Below are positions 19,199 to 29,390 of a DNA stretch of 64,000 bases, in pieces (position 1 is the stretch's first letter; the number at the start of each line of letters is the position of its first letter). The notes beneath the pieces were generated by a model that did not search any database, was not told the DNA's origin, and was given only the letters and a program-made list of their open reading frames with translations. The translations under genes were made by a program, and so were the position numbers. The stretch comes from Rebecca billardiae RCC1528 (taxonomy: Eukaryota > Haptophyta). The stretch spans positions 2,108,001-2,172,000 of the forward strand of contig OZ251233.1 in the NCBI GenBank assembly GCA_965240325.2. The letters are read 5' to 3'.

Positions 19199-21514
19199 AT
19201 GGAGGAGCCGCCGTCGCTGCTGCAGCTCTCGCTGGACGCGCTGGTCCACGGCGTGAGCACGGGCTCGACGCTCGTGCGTCGCGACGGCACCCTCGCGCGC
19301 GCGGCCGGCGGCTCGTTCTGGCTGAGCGAGGACGACCAGGCGGCGGACGCGCAGCTTCACTCGCTCGCGCTCCTGCCCATCCCACTTGACGTGAAGTTGC
19401 GCGTGCTCAACGAGCTGCGCGTGGGCGGCGTGCTTGACGACGCACGCCTCCTCCTCCTCGCCGACGCCTCGCTCACCTCCCTCGAGCTGAGCGGCTGCCG
19501 CCAGGTCACGGCCGAAGGCTTGCGCGCGCTCGGCGAGTGCTGCCCGCAGCTCGCGGCCATCTCGCTGGACTGGTGCTTCCAGCTCGGCGACGCGCACGTG
19601 GACGCGATCGCGTCGTCCTTCTCTGCGCTGCGCACCCTCTCGCTCCGCGGCTGCCGCCACCTGAGCGGCGCGGCGATCGCGCGCGTCGTTGAGCGCGCGC
19701 CCGCGCTGCGCGTGCTCGACATTTCAGAGTGCGTGCGCGCCGCAGCCGAGCTGGCGGGCGGGGCGCGGCGCGTGGGCGGCAGGCTGCGCGAGCTGAGCGT
19801 GCTGGGGAACTCGGTCCTCGACGACGCCTCGCAGCTGCTCAGCCTCGCCCGCGCCTTCCCCACCGTGCGCGTGATATCGATCTCGCTGCCGCTCGCTTGC
19901 CGCAGCCGCGCGCCCTCGCCCGCGGCCGCGCCGCACAGCCGCGCGCGGCCCGCCGAGCCGCAGAACGATCCCGGCCAGGCGCTCCGCGCGGTGCTCGCCT
20001 CGGGGGCGTGCGCGCGGCTGCGCGAGGCGACTCTTCTCTCGCCGCGCGGAACGCTGAGGCTGCACGCGCTGCTCGGCGCGGCCGAGGCAGCGTGGCACAG
20101 CGCGCCGCCTGCGCGCGGCGCGCCGCACGCGGCACCGCAGCAGCCCGGGCCAGCGAGTGCGCGCGTGCGGATGCCACTGCGCGCGGCGGCGATCACGCGC
20201 GCAGGCGGCGCGGCGCTGCACGCCAGCTCACTCCGCACGATGCTCTCCGCGCCCGCCACCTCGATGACCGCGGTCACGGCCGTGCGCGACGGCCGCGCAC
20301 GGGCTGGATGCGCCGAGCTCACTCCCGTGGCCGCCGGCTCGGCCGCGGGCGCGGCGGCGTGCACAGCGGCCGGCGGTGCCGCCTCGAGCGACTCTGACAC
20401 GGCCGACTCGGCGGACGCGAGCGCCGATCTCGCGGCTCAGCACGGAGCACCCTACCCGCTGCGCGCGCTCACGCTCAGGTGCCGGCGCATCGACGGCGCC
20501 GCGGCCGAGCCGGCCGCCGAGCGCGGCGACGGTGGAGGCGGCGGCGTCGGCGGCGCGCCCGGCGCAGTCCAGCCTGGGGGGCTGGACTTGCCCTCGCCGC
20601 CACTGGCGAGCCTGGCGAGTGCGTTCGCGGCCGTGGCGCACGGCGCTCGCGGCGCCGAGCCCGCGGCGGGCGCGTGCCCGCTCGGGCGCGTGCGCTCGCT
20701 CGCGCTGAGCGCGCGCCGCTTCGTGGGCGCGGGCTGCCTGCAGGCGGCGCTGCTGGCACTGCCCGCGCTCGAGTCGCTGGCGCTGGGCATCAGCGTGGTC
20801 GCGGCGCGCCCGCCCGCGCTGCCGGCGGCCACGGCCGAGGCGCACGGCGCGGGGCGGGCGGCGGCGGCGGCGGACGAGCTGCTGGGACCATCCGACCCCG
20901 CGGACGACTCGACACTCGAGGCGAACGGCAGCAGTGACGAGGACGAGGACCAGCCGCCCGTGCCGCCGCTGCGGCGGCGGCGGCGCAACGCGATCTGGCA
21001 GCTGCACTCGTCGATCGAGGCGATCGCGCGCGCGCCGATGCGCAAGCGCGTGCGCTCGTGCGCGCTCGCGCCGCTGCCGCCGCCAGTGCGGTGGCAGCAT
21101 GCGCGGCTGCGCGCGCTCTCGCTGCACCGCGTCGAGTTGGCGCCGCCGCTGCTCGAGTCTTTGCGCGCGTGCGTCGCGCTCGAGGGCCTCGCGCTGCGCC
21201 GCTGCTCCGGGCTGACCGAGGATGCGGCGCACGCGCTGCTCAGCGTGCCGCCCAACCGCCTGCGCGTGCTCCGCGTGTCGCGCGCGCTCGGCGCGCGGCT
21301 CGACAGGCTGGCGGCAGCCGCCGCGCTCGAGGCGCACAGCACGGTCGGCGAGGCGGTCACGCCCGGCGTGCTGCCCGCGGGCGAGGCGTGGCTCTCCGGC
21401 TTCCACGAAGTCACGCCGGCAACGTGGTCGACGCTCGCGACGCTCACGCGGCTGAGGGGCGTGCGCCTGCTGCGCGACGACGCGGACGGTACCACTACAA
21501 GCGGCGCGACGTGA
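19199..21514 (+). CDS. Leucine-rich repeat protein, possibly a ZYG11-like cullin-2 adaptor
   Basis: Start at 19199 (MEEPPSLLQLSLDALVHGVS), 771 residues; an in-frame Met at 19085 is possible but its leader is not protein-like. Residues about 90-230 carry Cys-containing leucine-rich repeats (LTSLELSGCRQVTAEGLRAL, LAAISLDWCFQLGDAHVDAI, LRTLSLRGCRHLSGAAIARV, LRVLDISECV). More repeat-like segments occur after 500 (VRSLALSARRFVGAGCLQAA) and at 640-720 (LRALSLHRVELAPPLLESLR, LEGLALRRCSGLTEDAAHAL). Long Ala/Arg/Gly linkers separate the blocks. The N-terminal helix (SLLQLSLDAL), then RRDGTL, then LP..LDVKLRVLNEL resembles the layout of ZYG11-family CRL2 receptors, which carry a VHL box there. The LRR call is firm; the ZYG11 link is inference. 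Confidence 0.75.
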   Translation: MEEPPSLLQLSLDALVHGVSTGSTLVRRDGTLARAAGGSFWLSEDDQAADAQLHSLALLPIPLDVKLRVLNELRVGGVLDDARLLLLADASLTSLELSGCRQVTAEGLRALGECCPQLAAISLDWCFQLGDAHVDAIASSFSALRTLSLRGCRHLSGAAIARVVERAPALRVLDISECVRAAAELAGGARRVGGRLRELSVLGNSVLDDASQLLSLARAFPTVRVISISLPLACRSRAPSPAAAPHSRARPAEPQNDPGQALRAVLASGACARLREATLLSPRGTLRLHALLGAAEAAWHSAPPARGAPHAAPQQPGPASARVRMPLRAAAITRAGGAALHASSLRTMLSAPATSMTAVTAVRDGRARAGCAELTPVAAGSAAGAAACTAAGGAASSDSDTADSADASADLAAQHGAPYPLRALTLRCRRIDGAAAEPAAERGDGGGGGVGGAPGAVQPGGLDLPSPPLASLASAFAAVAHGARGAEPAAGACPLGRVRSLALSARRFVGAGCLQAALLALPALESLALGISVVAARPPALPAATAEAHGAGRAAAAADELLGPSDPADDSTLEANGSSDEDEDQPPVPPLRRRRRNAIWQLHSSIEAIARAPMRKRVRSCALAPLPPPVRWQHARLRALSLHRVELAPPLLESLRACVALEGLALRRCSGLTEDAAHALLSVPPNRLRVLRVSRALGARLDRLAAAAALEAHSTVGEAVTPGVLPAGEAWLSGFHEVTPATWSTLATLTRLRGVRLLRDDADGTTTSGAT

Positions 21515-22497
21515 TGTCAGGGGCGCTCGCCAGCGGCACTGTCCTCGCGCGGCCCGTCGGGCGCGCGTGGCGGCAGGCGGCACCGCGTCGGCTCCGCGTG
21601 GCCGTCCCGTGAGCTCACGGCGTCGGCCGTGGCGGCGGGGCCGCTCGCTCGCCCGCCGCTGCCGCCCGCGGCGCGCAGCCGCGGGCCGCGGGCCGGCGCA
21701 ATGTGATTCCAACCGGCCGATTCTATTTCTGTCCGGACCGTGTACGGTGACCGTCACCTCAGGACCCGGCCGCCGCCGCAGGCGCAGCGGCCGGGCGCGG
21801 CCGGCGGCGGTCCAGGCGCGCGGACGCCGCGGGCCGCGCGCCGCGCGGCCGGCGGCGGCCCGCTGACACTGTGACACTGACAGTGACCGACTCTGCCCGG
21901 CCCGAGCCCGCGGTCCGGGTCCGAGCCGCGGCCCCCGCGGCCGCACGGTCCGCGCGGCACGCGCGGACCGGCGAGCGCCGCCGCGGTGTCAACATTTGCG
22001 CTGACAGAATTGATGGCGACTAGTACCGGCTAGAGTGCTGAATGCACAGGCACGCATCACCGGCCCCGATGCATTCCATGCCCCCGCGCGAGATGCGTTT
22101 TTCGAGCCACTTCATCGGCTGTGCTTGCAACCTTGGCGCGGCCGGGACTGGGCAGCCATGCTGATGATGCTCGGTGCGACTCGTTGGCGTCCTGGCGGGC
22201 AAAAGTCAAAAACGCCGCCGGACTTTTGCTGCACCAAGGAACTTGCTCGGGCGTTTTCCGCACCCGCGAGCGAACCCCTGTAGAGAACTACCCTGCTGGA
22301 GCCACTAGAAACGTGAAACGGGCGGCGGGGCAGCCAGCGTCCTCCCTTGTTCTGTGAGCGGTGTGATCTTGATTTCGGGCGAATCCGCGGCGCGCAAGGC
22401 CGCCGCGGCGTGCCTGGCAGGGCGGTCAGTATTTGCGTGGTGGCGGTGGAGGCTGCCACTGCTTGAGCGAGAGCCTCGCCGCGTCGACGGGCGAGCG
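21515..22497. other. Intergenic, GC-rich with palindromic segments
   Basis: 983 bp between the LRR and formin genes, same strand. The stretch 21725-21975 is made of CCGGCCG/CGCGCGG blocks that can pair with each other, plus GTGACACTGACAGTGACC. 22000-22350 is less GC-rich. No gene is supported; part may be the 3' end of the LRR transcript and the promoter of the formin. Confidence 0.45.
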
Positions 22498-23385
22498 ATG
22501 AAGCGCGCGGGGGCGCAGACCCCCGACGCGGACGTGCCGGTGTCCGCGCGCCGGCTCCAGTACTGCCGCAAGTTCTGCGGCGTGTGCGACGTGTGCCGCC
22601 ACGCGCTGCGCGAGGGCATGGCCGCCAAGCGCGCCACCTCGTCCGCGCCTTCCTCCACAAACGTCTCGCCGCCGCGCGCTGACGAGGCGGAGGGCGGCGC
22701 GGGCGCGGGCGCGGCGTCGGCGCGCACGGCGGACGAGCGCGACGTCGCCGAGATGCGCAACCTCTTCGCCGGCTTCTTCACCGCCGGCCCCACGGCCGCG
22801 TCGGCGGAGTCGCGCGGAGCCGACACGGGCCACGCGCGCAAGCGCAAGCAGGAGCCGAGCTCGCTCTCGGCCTCGGCCGCGCAGCAGCGCATCTTCGGCG
22901 AGCTCTTCGCGGAGCACCAGCGCACCGCGCGCCGCGCGCAGCCCGACGCGGAGGCCGACCGGCGCGTCAGCCTCGCGCTCGACCTCGGGATCCCAATCCC
23001 GCCCACGCCCGCGCCCGGCTCCGCGGCCGGACGGCCCGCGGGCGCGTTCGTCGGCTTCTCGGCGACGGGGCGCGCGCCGAAGCTGCACGTCGAGCCGCCC
23101 GAGAACGTCTCCTCCGCCAACTCCTCGCCGCAGCGCGGCTCGGGCTACAGCCGGCGCACGCCCACGGCGGGCGGCTCGGCGGGCGGCGGCGCGAGCAGCG
23201 GCGCGCGCGCCGGCGGTGCCCTTGAGGTTGCCGAGCTGCTCTCCGAGTGCGCGCAGCTGCGGCGGAGGCTCGAGTCGGAGCGCGAGGCGCACACGGCCGC
23301 CGCGCGCCGCGCGCAGCAGGCCGAGGAGGCGCTCGAGGAGGAGCTGCGCCGCGCGGCCGCGCGCGAGCGCGAGCTGAGCGGTGCG

Positions 23386-23420
<35 letters not shown>

Positions 23421-24711
23421 GATGAGCCTCGGCGGAGGCGGCGGCGGCGCGCGGCACGGCGGGCACGCCGACCTGCAGCGCCGGCTGGCGAGCGAGGCGA
23501 TGGCCGTGGTGCCGTTCGGAGGCCGCTTCCGCACGCAGGTCACGCTCGCCCCGCAGCCCAAGGGCGTGCCGCGCGGCGCGAGCCGCGCGGCGCTGCGCGC
23601 CTCCGATCGGCCCGCCTCGCCGGCGGCAGGCCGGCGCTCGCGCTCGCCGGCCGGCGGGATCCGGGCGCGCGTGCGCGGGCGGCGCGCGTCGGGCCACGGC
23701 GGCGCGGCCACTGAGCCGAGCACCCCCGACGACGTGCTCGCGCACTCGCTCGCCGGGCTGCAGCTCACGCCCGGTCTCGCGCCCGCGCGCGGCGCGGGCG
23801 CGGGCGTCAGCGCGCAGCGCTCTCCGCTGTCGGACGGCGCCGCCGAGCCGGCGGCGAAGGCGGCGGATCGCTCGACGGCGTCGAGCCCGGAGACGGTCGT
23901 GTCGAGCGCCTCGACCGCTCGCCCGTCCTTTGCCGCCGCCGCCGCCGCGTGCGCCACGCACATGGGCTGTGGGCACGGCAGCTCGCTGGGCGCGGGCGGC
24001 GGCGTTGGCTGCGGCGCGGGCGGCGGCGCGGCCGGTGCGGCCGGCGCGGCCGCGGCGCTCGGCGGTGACTGCTCCGTGCCCGGCTCGGCAGGTCCGAGCT
24101 CGCGGACGGCGTCGCACCGGGGCTCGCCGGAGAGCATCGGCGGTGCCGGCGTGGACGGCGTCGAGCGCCGCGCCGAGGCCTTCGCAGGCGACGGCGCCTC
24201 GGCGGCCGGCGGCGGCGGCAGCGGTGGGCGCGGCGCCGGCGCCGGCGGCATCGATGGAAGCGGCGGGCGCGGCGGCAGTGGCGGATGCGGCGTCGGCGGC
24301 GTGGGCGCGGATGGCCTCGGTTTGGGCGGCCTCAGCCTGAACGGCGGAAGCGGCGTCGGCGGTGGCGTGGATGGCAGTGGTGCCCCTGCCGGGGGCAGGG
24401 GGCGTGCCGGCGGGCTCGGCGGTGGTGGTGGCGACAGTGGCAAGCGCCCTACCGGCGGCGCAAGCAGCGCGGGCGCGCTCGGCGGCGGCGGTGGCGGTGG
24501 CGGTGGCGGCGCGGGCCTTGGCGGAGGCACGGCTGGCGGTGGCGCCGGCGGGGGCGAGAGCGCTGCCGCACGCGCAACAGATGGCTCCGTCGCTCCGGGC
24601 TCGGCTGCGCGCCCGGCCGGGCTGAGCGCAGCGGGGGCCATGCTCGCCTCCGTCGGCGCCGCCGCCGCAGCTGCCGCCGCCGCCGCTGCCCCGCCAGCTC
24701 GCCCGCCCAGT

Positions 24712-24761
<50 letters not shown>

Positions 24762-26667
24762 GCAGCTGCTGCATCAGGCGAGCGCGCCGGCCAACATGAA
24801 GGCCCCGCCGCCGCCGCCGCCGCCGCCGCCGCCCCCGCCGCCGCCGCCGCCGCCGCCGCCGCCCGGCGGCAAGGGGGGCCCGCCGCCGCCGCCCCCTCCG
24901 CCGCCGCCGCCCGGCGGCAAGGCGGGCCCTCGCGCGCCGGGCGCGCCCCCGCTGCCCAAGCCGAGCGTGCCGCAGCCGCCGCGCTATCGGCAGCTGCACT
25001 GGGCGAAGCTGCCGCAGCGCGAGCTGGACGGATCCGTGTGGACGCGGCGCCCGTGCACACACATCTCGGCTACTGACCCGGCACTCCTCTTCTCGCGCGC
25101 CGACTTCTTCTTCAAGGCCTCCGCGGCGAAGCGGCTGCCCGGAACGCTCGGCGGGCTGCTGCAGCGCAAGCGCGCGACGCTCGACGCGAACCGCTCCAAC
25201 ATGATCGGGATCGCGCTCAAGAAGCTGCGGCTGTCGCCCGCACAGATCAAGCACGCGCTCCTAACGATGGACCGTGCTGTGCTCAGCGCGGACGCCGTCG
25301 CCGCGCTGCTCAACTGCGTGCCGCGCGCTCACGAGGAGCCGGCGATCGCGGCGGCGGCCGAGGTGGCGGCGGCGAGCGGCGCGCACACGCTCTCGGAGGC
25401 CGAGCGCTACTTTGTCGAGGTGAGCTCGGTGCCGAGGCTGGCGGCGCGGCTGCGCGCGGCGGGCGCGCGCGCGACGCTGCTCGCCGACGCCCGCGTGCTC
25501 ACGGGCTATCTGCGCCAGCTCCTCGCCGCCGCGCGCTCGCTGCTCACGTCGAGACCGCTCGCGGAGCTCCTGCACGTGCTGCTGCGGCTGGGGAACCACT
25601 TGAACGGCGGCACGACCAACGGGGGCGCGGCGGGGTACCGCGTGCTGCCGACGCTGGCCAAGGTGCGCGCGCCGAGGCGGCAGCGGCGATGCACTCTGGC
25701 TCTCCCGCGCGCGCGCGGCGCGCTCCGACGCGTCAGCACGGCCCGACCGCGTGCCTCACCCCTTCCACCCGCCCACGCCGCCCCCCGCGCCGCGCCGCCC
25801 GTCCGCGCTCCGCGCCCGCCTTTGCCGCGCGCCGCCGCGCCCGTCCGTCGGCAGGCGACGGACCTGAAGGCGCACAACACGACCGAGCGCTCGACGCTGG
25901 TGGACTTCCTGGCCGAGGTGATCGACAACCACCTGCCTCACCTGCTGGGCGCGGCGGAGGAGCTCAGGCCCGTTGTTGATGTGGAGCGCATCGACTACGA
26001 CTGGGTGCGCTCGGAGGTGGAGCGGCTGCAGACGTCCGTGGACGCGGTGCGCGCCGAGCTCACGTACGCCAAGCTGCGCGCCGAGTCGGGCGGCGGCGCG
26101 CCGCACCTCCACCTCGAGATAGGCGCGGACGGCCGCGTGCGCGTCAAGGCGTACACCGACCGCTTCGAGGCGGAGATGGCGCCGTTCGTCGAGGAGGCCG
26201 GCGCGGCGGTCGAGCAGGCGCGCGCCGCGCACGCGCACTTTGTCTCCACCTTCCCCGAGCTCGTCGTGTACTTTGGCGAGTCGCCCGAGTCGTGCACGCC
26301 GCCCGAGCTGTTCGGCGGCATGTGCCGCTTTGTGCGCGAGTTTGACGCGGCGGTCACGCGGATGGGCGCACGCAAGGAGAAGACGGGCACGGGCGAGCTG
26401 CCCATCGTCAAGCCCGCGCCCGCCGCCGCCGCCGAGAGCGCCGCGCCCGGCCGGCTCATCCGACGGCCCAGCCTGCCGGGCACCAGCCTCTCGCTGGGCG
26501 CGGGGGTGGCGGTGGCGGCCGTGCGCGCGGGCGCGGACGCGGCCGGCGGCGCGGAAGCTGACACGAGCCCGACTAAGAAGGCGCGGCGGGTGCTCGTGCG
26601 CTCGGGCTCGATCTCGGGGCTCGAGGCGCGCGCGACGACCGGCCCGGCGGCGACGCTGCGCGAGTGA
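22498..26667 (+). CDS. Formin (FH1-FH2 actin nucleator)
   Basis: Two exons, 22498-25662 and 25855-26667, give 1325 residues; the 192-bp intron (GTGCGC...GGCAG) stays open in frame. Order: a Cys cluster (CRKFCGVCDVC, residues about 22-32); disordered basic region; short coiled coil (SECAQLRRRLESEREAHTAA); Gly runs; a long Gly/Ala-rich stretch (about 500-690); FH1 with three poly-Pro blocks of 10-16 prolines; then FH2 (YRQLHWAKLPQRELDGSVW, ANRSNMIGIALKKLRLSPAQ, LHVLLRLGNHLNGGTTNGGA, spliced LPTLAKATDLKAHNTTERST). FH1 feeds profilin-actin and FH2 nucleates and caps actin filaments. No GBD/FH3 or PTEN-C2 domain is visible, so regulation is unlike animal diaphanous formins. The start at 22498 follows an atypical leader; a Met at 22354 in the same frame is the alternative. 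Confidence 0.92.
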
Positions 26668-27668
26668 GGCCGACCGCTGGCGCCGGTCCCCGCCGCCAGG
26701 CTGGGCCGGGAGGAGGGCGGCGGCGGCCCCGTGGCCGTGCCCGCGCGGGATCGGTCGAGGTCGGATGTGGCCGCGCAGGCGCGGACGGCTGCCCGCCGTG
26801 ATCCGTGCGCCACGCGACCGCGCTGCCACGCGCCGCTGCCCGAGTTCGGTGGCGGCCGGCGGGCCGCTCACGGCCTGAACAGGTCGGACTCGACGGCACT
26901 AGGTGCCCGGTCCGTTGCCCGTGACGGCTCGGACGTCGCTGACGGACCGCCTGCCAGCGGCTTAGACGCGGCGGCGGCGCGGCGCGGTCTGTCCGACTCC
27001 GAGCCTGCGCCCGCACGTTGACGTTTCGGTGCGAATCGTGAGTTGCGCGTCCTCGTGCATCATGACGCAATGTCCAGTGACCAGTGCTGTACAGTGTGCG
27101 ACGGACGTCAGGACACACTAGCCCTCCCGCCGTCCGGGCGTACCGACGCGACGCCTGCGGGCCAGTCCGCTTTCTTGCTCTTACACTAACACTTACCCGC
27201 TATGTTGAATATATGAATACTGTACACATGGGTGATGGGAGACTATCATAGGAGAAGGTGATATCTGATTAATACCCCATATGGGGAATCCCGCATGTGG
27301 GTAAAGTCGTTCCAGCTGTGCTCTCGAAGATGTCCGTGAAAGAGGCTCTCGAGTTTATTCCACTTCCAGACGTCGCGTTCAATCTCGATTTTGAATTGTC
27401 GTTGGCCTTCGAGTGCGCACCCTGTGACGTCACGACTGTTCATCCCCCGAAGTCCGAACTGCCGCGAGCTTTGCATTGTATGTCGAACGGATCCCGGATG
27501 ACTATTCGAAATTGAACGGGTACCCGCGCCGTGCCGGTCCACTGCCCCGGCTCCGCGCGCACGCCGGGCCCGCCGCCCGAAGCGGGACGCGGAGCGGGAG
27601 AATCCAACCAAACCGCACTGCCGTTCATCACCTCCGTGACGGTCCAGACAGCAATCCGAGCGCGCCCG
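26668..27668. other. Intergenic between formin and isochorismatase-family gene
   Basis: About 1 kb with no supported gene. 27170-27500 drops in GC and holds the palindrome CCCCATATGGGG (27275-27286). A 72-codon open frame at 27297-27515 lacks an ATG start and is not convincing. Confidence 0.45.
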
Positions 27669-28775
27669 ATGCCGCCGCTCCATCCCGCCAACGAGAACGC
27701 CGTGCTGCGCCCGATCGGGCCGCCGCACGAGCATGCGCCGACCACCTCGAGCGCCCCCCCGCCCAAGCCGCGCACCTCCCTCGCCGACCTCGACGCGGAC
27801 ACGCCGTCCGCTCTGCTGGTCGTGGACGTGCAGCGCGACTGGTACTCGCAGAGCGTCGTCTCGTCCGAGTTCCCCGAGCTCGCGCACACGCTGCCGCGGC
27901 TGATCGGGCACTGCCGCCAGGCCCAGATGCCCGTCGTGCACGTGCGCGCCAAGTACGACACGGACGCCGCGCGGCACATGGCCTTCTTCAAGCGGCTCAA
28001 CCCGGAGAAGCCGGCCGAGCACGTCTCGCCCAACCCCGAGCCGTTCGCCGCGGAGGAGCCGGGCGAGCTGGTCGTGTACAAGCCGACGTTCGACGGGTTC
28101 CACGAGACCGAGCTCGCCGACGCGCTCCACCGAATGGGCGTGAAGCGCGTCTACGTCTGCGGCCTGGTCACGTCCGCATGCGTGCTGAACACGTGCTTTG
28201 GCGCGTTCCGGCACGGGTTCGAGGTGGTGCTCGTGCCCGAGTGCTGCGGCGACCGCGTGCGCGCGCAGCACGACGCGGTGGTGAGCATATACGACGGGTA
28301 CACGTTCGTCGGCGCGACGCTCGTCGAGGTGCTCAGCCTCGCCAAGGCGCAGCCCGCGCCGCGCGCTCCCATCAGCCGCACGCGCTCGGCGAGCAGTCTG
28401 CGCACGACCTCGGCCGCCGCGTCGCGCGCGCACGTGCTCGACCTGAACGCGTCCGGCTGCGCCGAGCCGGCGCGCTCCGTGTCGCCCGAGCCGCGCAAGA
28501 GCCGCCCCCCGTCTCGCCAGGCGCGCCCACGGCCCGCCTGCCCGTGCTGCGCCACGCCGGACGCGGGCGTCGCGACGGCCTCGTCGAGGGCGCGCAAGCG
28601 GCGGCGGCGCGCCAGCCGCAGCGAGAGCGATGCGTCACAGTCACCGCCCAGCGCCGATTCGGTCTCCGAGGAAGGGCCAGCTGCTGTGCAGATCGGGCGC
28701 TGTGCCGCGCGGACAGCTGCTGCGATGGTCGACCTGTACGCGCCCGGGTTCCGAATCACCCCGCCGTGCTGCTGA
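27669..28775 (+). CDS. Isochorismatase-family cysteine hydrolase with disordered C-terminal extension
   Basis: ATG at 27669 (MPPLHPANENAVLRPIGPPH), 368 residues. The hydrolase domain spans residues about 35-225 with the expected triad: Asp in ALLVVDVQRDWYS, Lys in LVVYKPTFDGF, and nucleophilic Cys in VYVCGLVTSACVLNTCFGAF, preceded by the usual cis-peptide turn. Family members hydrolyse isochorismate, nicotinamide, N-carbamoyl amides or similar; the substrate cannot be told from sequence. Residues about 235-368 are a Ser/Arg-rich, probably disordered extension with a Cys-x-Cys-Cys patch (RPACPCCATPD) and a basic KRRRRASRSES motif that could be nuclear targeting or a phosphorylation site; this is roughly 130 residues beyond the usual length of the family (about 200). 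Confidence 0.88.
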   Translation: MPPLHPANENAVLRPIGPPHEHAPTTSSAPPPKPRTSLADLDADTPSALLVVDVQRDWYSQSVVSSEFPELAHTLPRLIGHCRQAQMPVVHVRAKYDTDAARHMAFFKRLNPEKPAEHVSPNPEPFAAEEPGELVVYKPTFDGFHETELADALHRMGVKRVYVCGLVTSACVLNTCFGAFRHGFEVVLVPECCGDRVRAQHDAVVSIYDGYTFVGATLVEVLSLAKAQPAPRAPISRTRSASSLRTTSAAASRAHVLDLNASGCAEPARSVSPEPRKSRPPSRQARPRPACPCCATPDAGVATASSRARKRRRRASRSESDASQSPPSADSVSEEGPAAVQIGRCAARTAAAMVDLYAPGFRITPPCC

Positions 28776-29390
28776 CCACTCAGGCAGTCTCAGGCTGACC
28801 GCCCGGCTGCGTCGCCGCTCTGGCGTCCTCATCAGCACGCGTCTGATGACGCGTCCGATGAGACCGACGCCACGCCTGACGCTGCTACCGTGCTAGTCGG
28901 AATGAAAATTATTATAATTATTAATATATATACCAGTAGCTAGTCCCGCGGTACCGCGGGCCGTACTGCCTACTGGGTACAGTCCGGTACTCGTCTTTCG
29001 TCCAAGTTGAAAGTTTCAGCTTGTTTAGTTGTTATCGGCACGGCATGTGACAGCTCAGCGGCATCGTCATCATATGTCGTCATCGTCATCATCATGATGC
29101 ATCATCGTCAGAGAATATCGCACTACGTCGCGCGCTATCATGCTGGCGGAGTCATCGTCCTCGGAGTTGCCGTTGGTGCCACGCCCATGGCGGAGTCTGT
29201 CTGTGTCGATCATCACTGCGCTTGTTACGCGTGACGACGACTCGACTCACGACGACGTCGTGCGCTGAAGGATGATGAGAGGCGAGCTCAGATGAAAAGA
29301 CCTGCTGCGGGCGTAGCTGTAGCGCAGCGCCAGCTGCTGTGCCGCCCGCCTTGGCATCCCTCGGCACCACTGCCCGCAGCCGGCCGCCCC
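28776..29390. other. Intergenic, AT-rich, with a 16-bp perfect palindrome
   Basis: 615 bp between the convergent 3' ends of the hydrolase and FIST-LON genes. It has an AT run at about 28906-28932 and CCCGCGGTACCGCGGG at 28945-28960. ATCGTCATCATC-type triplet runs occur at 29060-29110. No gene seen. Confidence 0.5.

Noticed and set aside
22426-25254. Minus-strand 942-codon frame opposite the formin
   Set aside because: Arg-rich antisense of FH1 and Gly-rich coding sequence.
27297-27515. 72-codon plus frame with fairly natural composition
   Set aside because: No ATG start, no family match, and the opposite strand reads equally well; likely a low-GC non-coding stretch.
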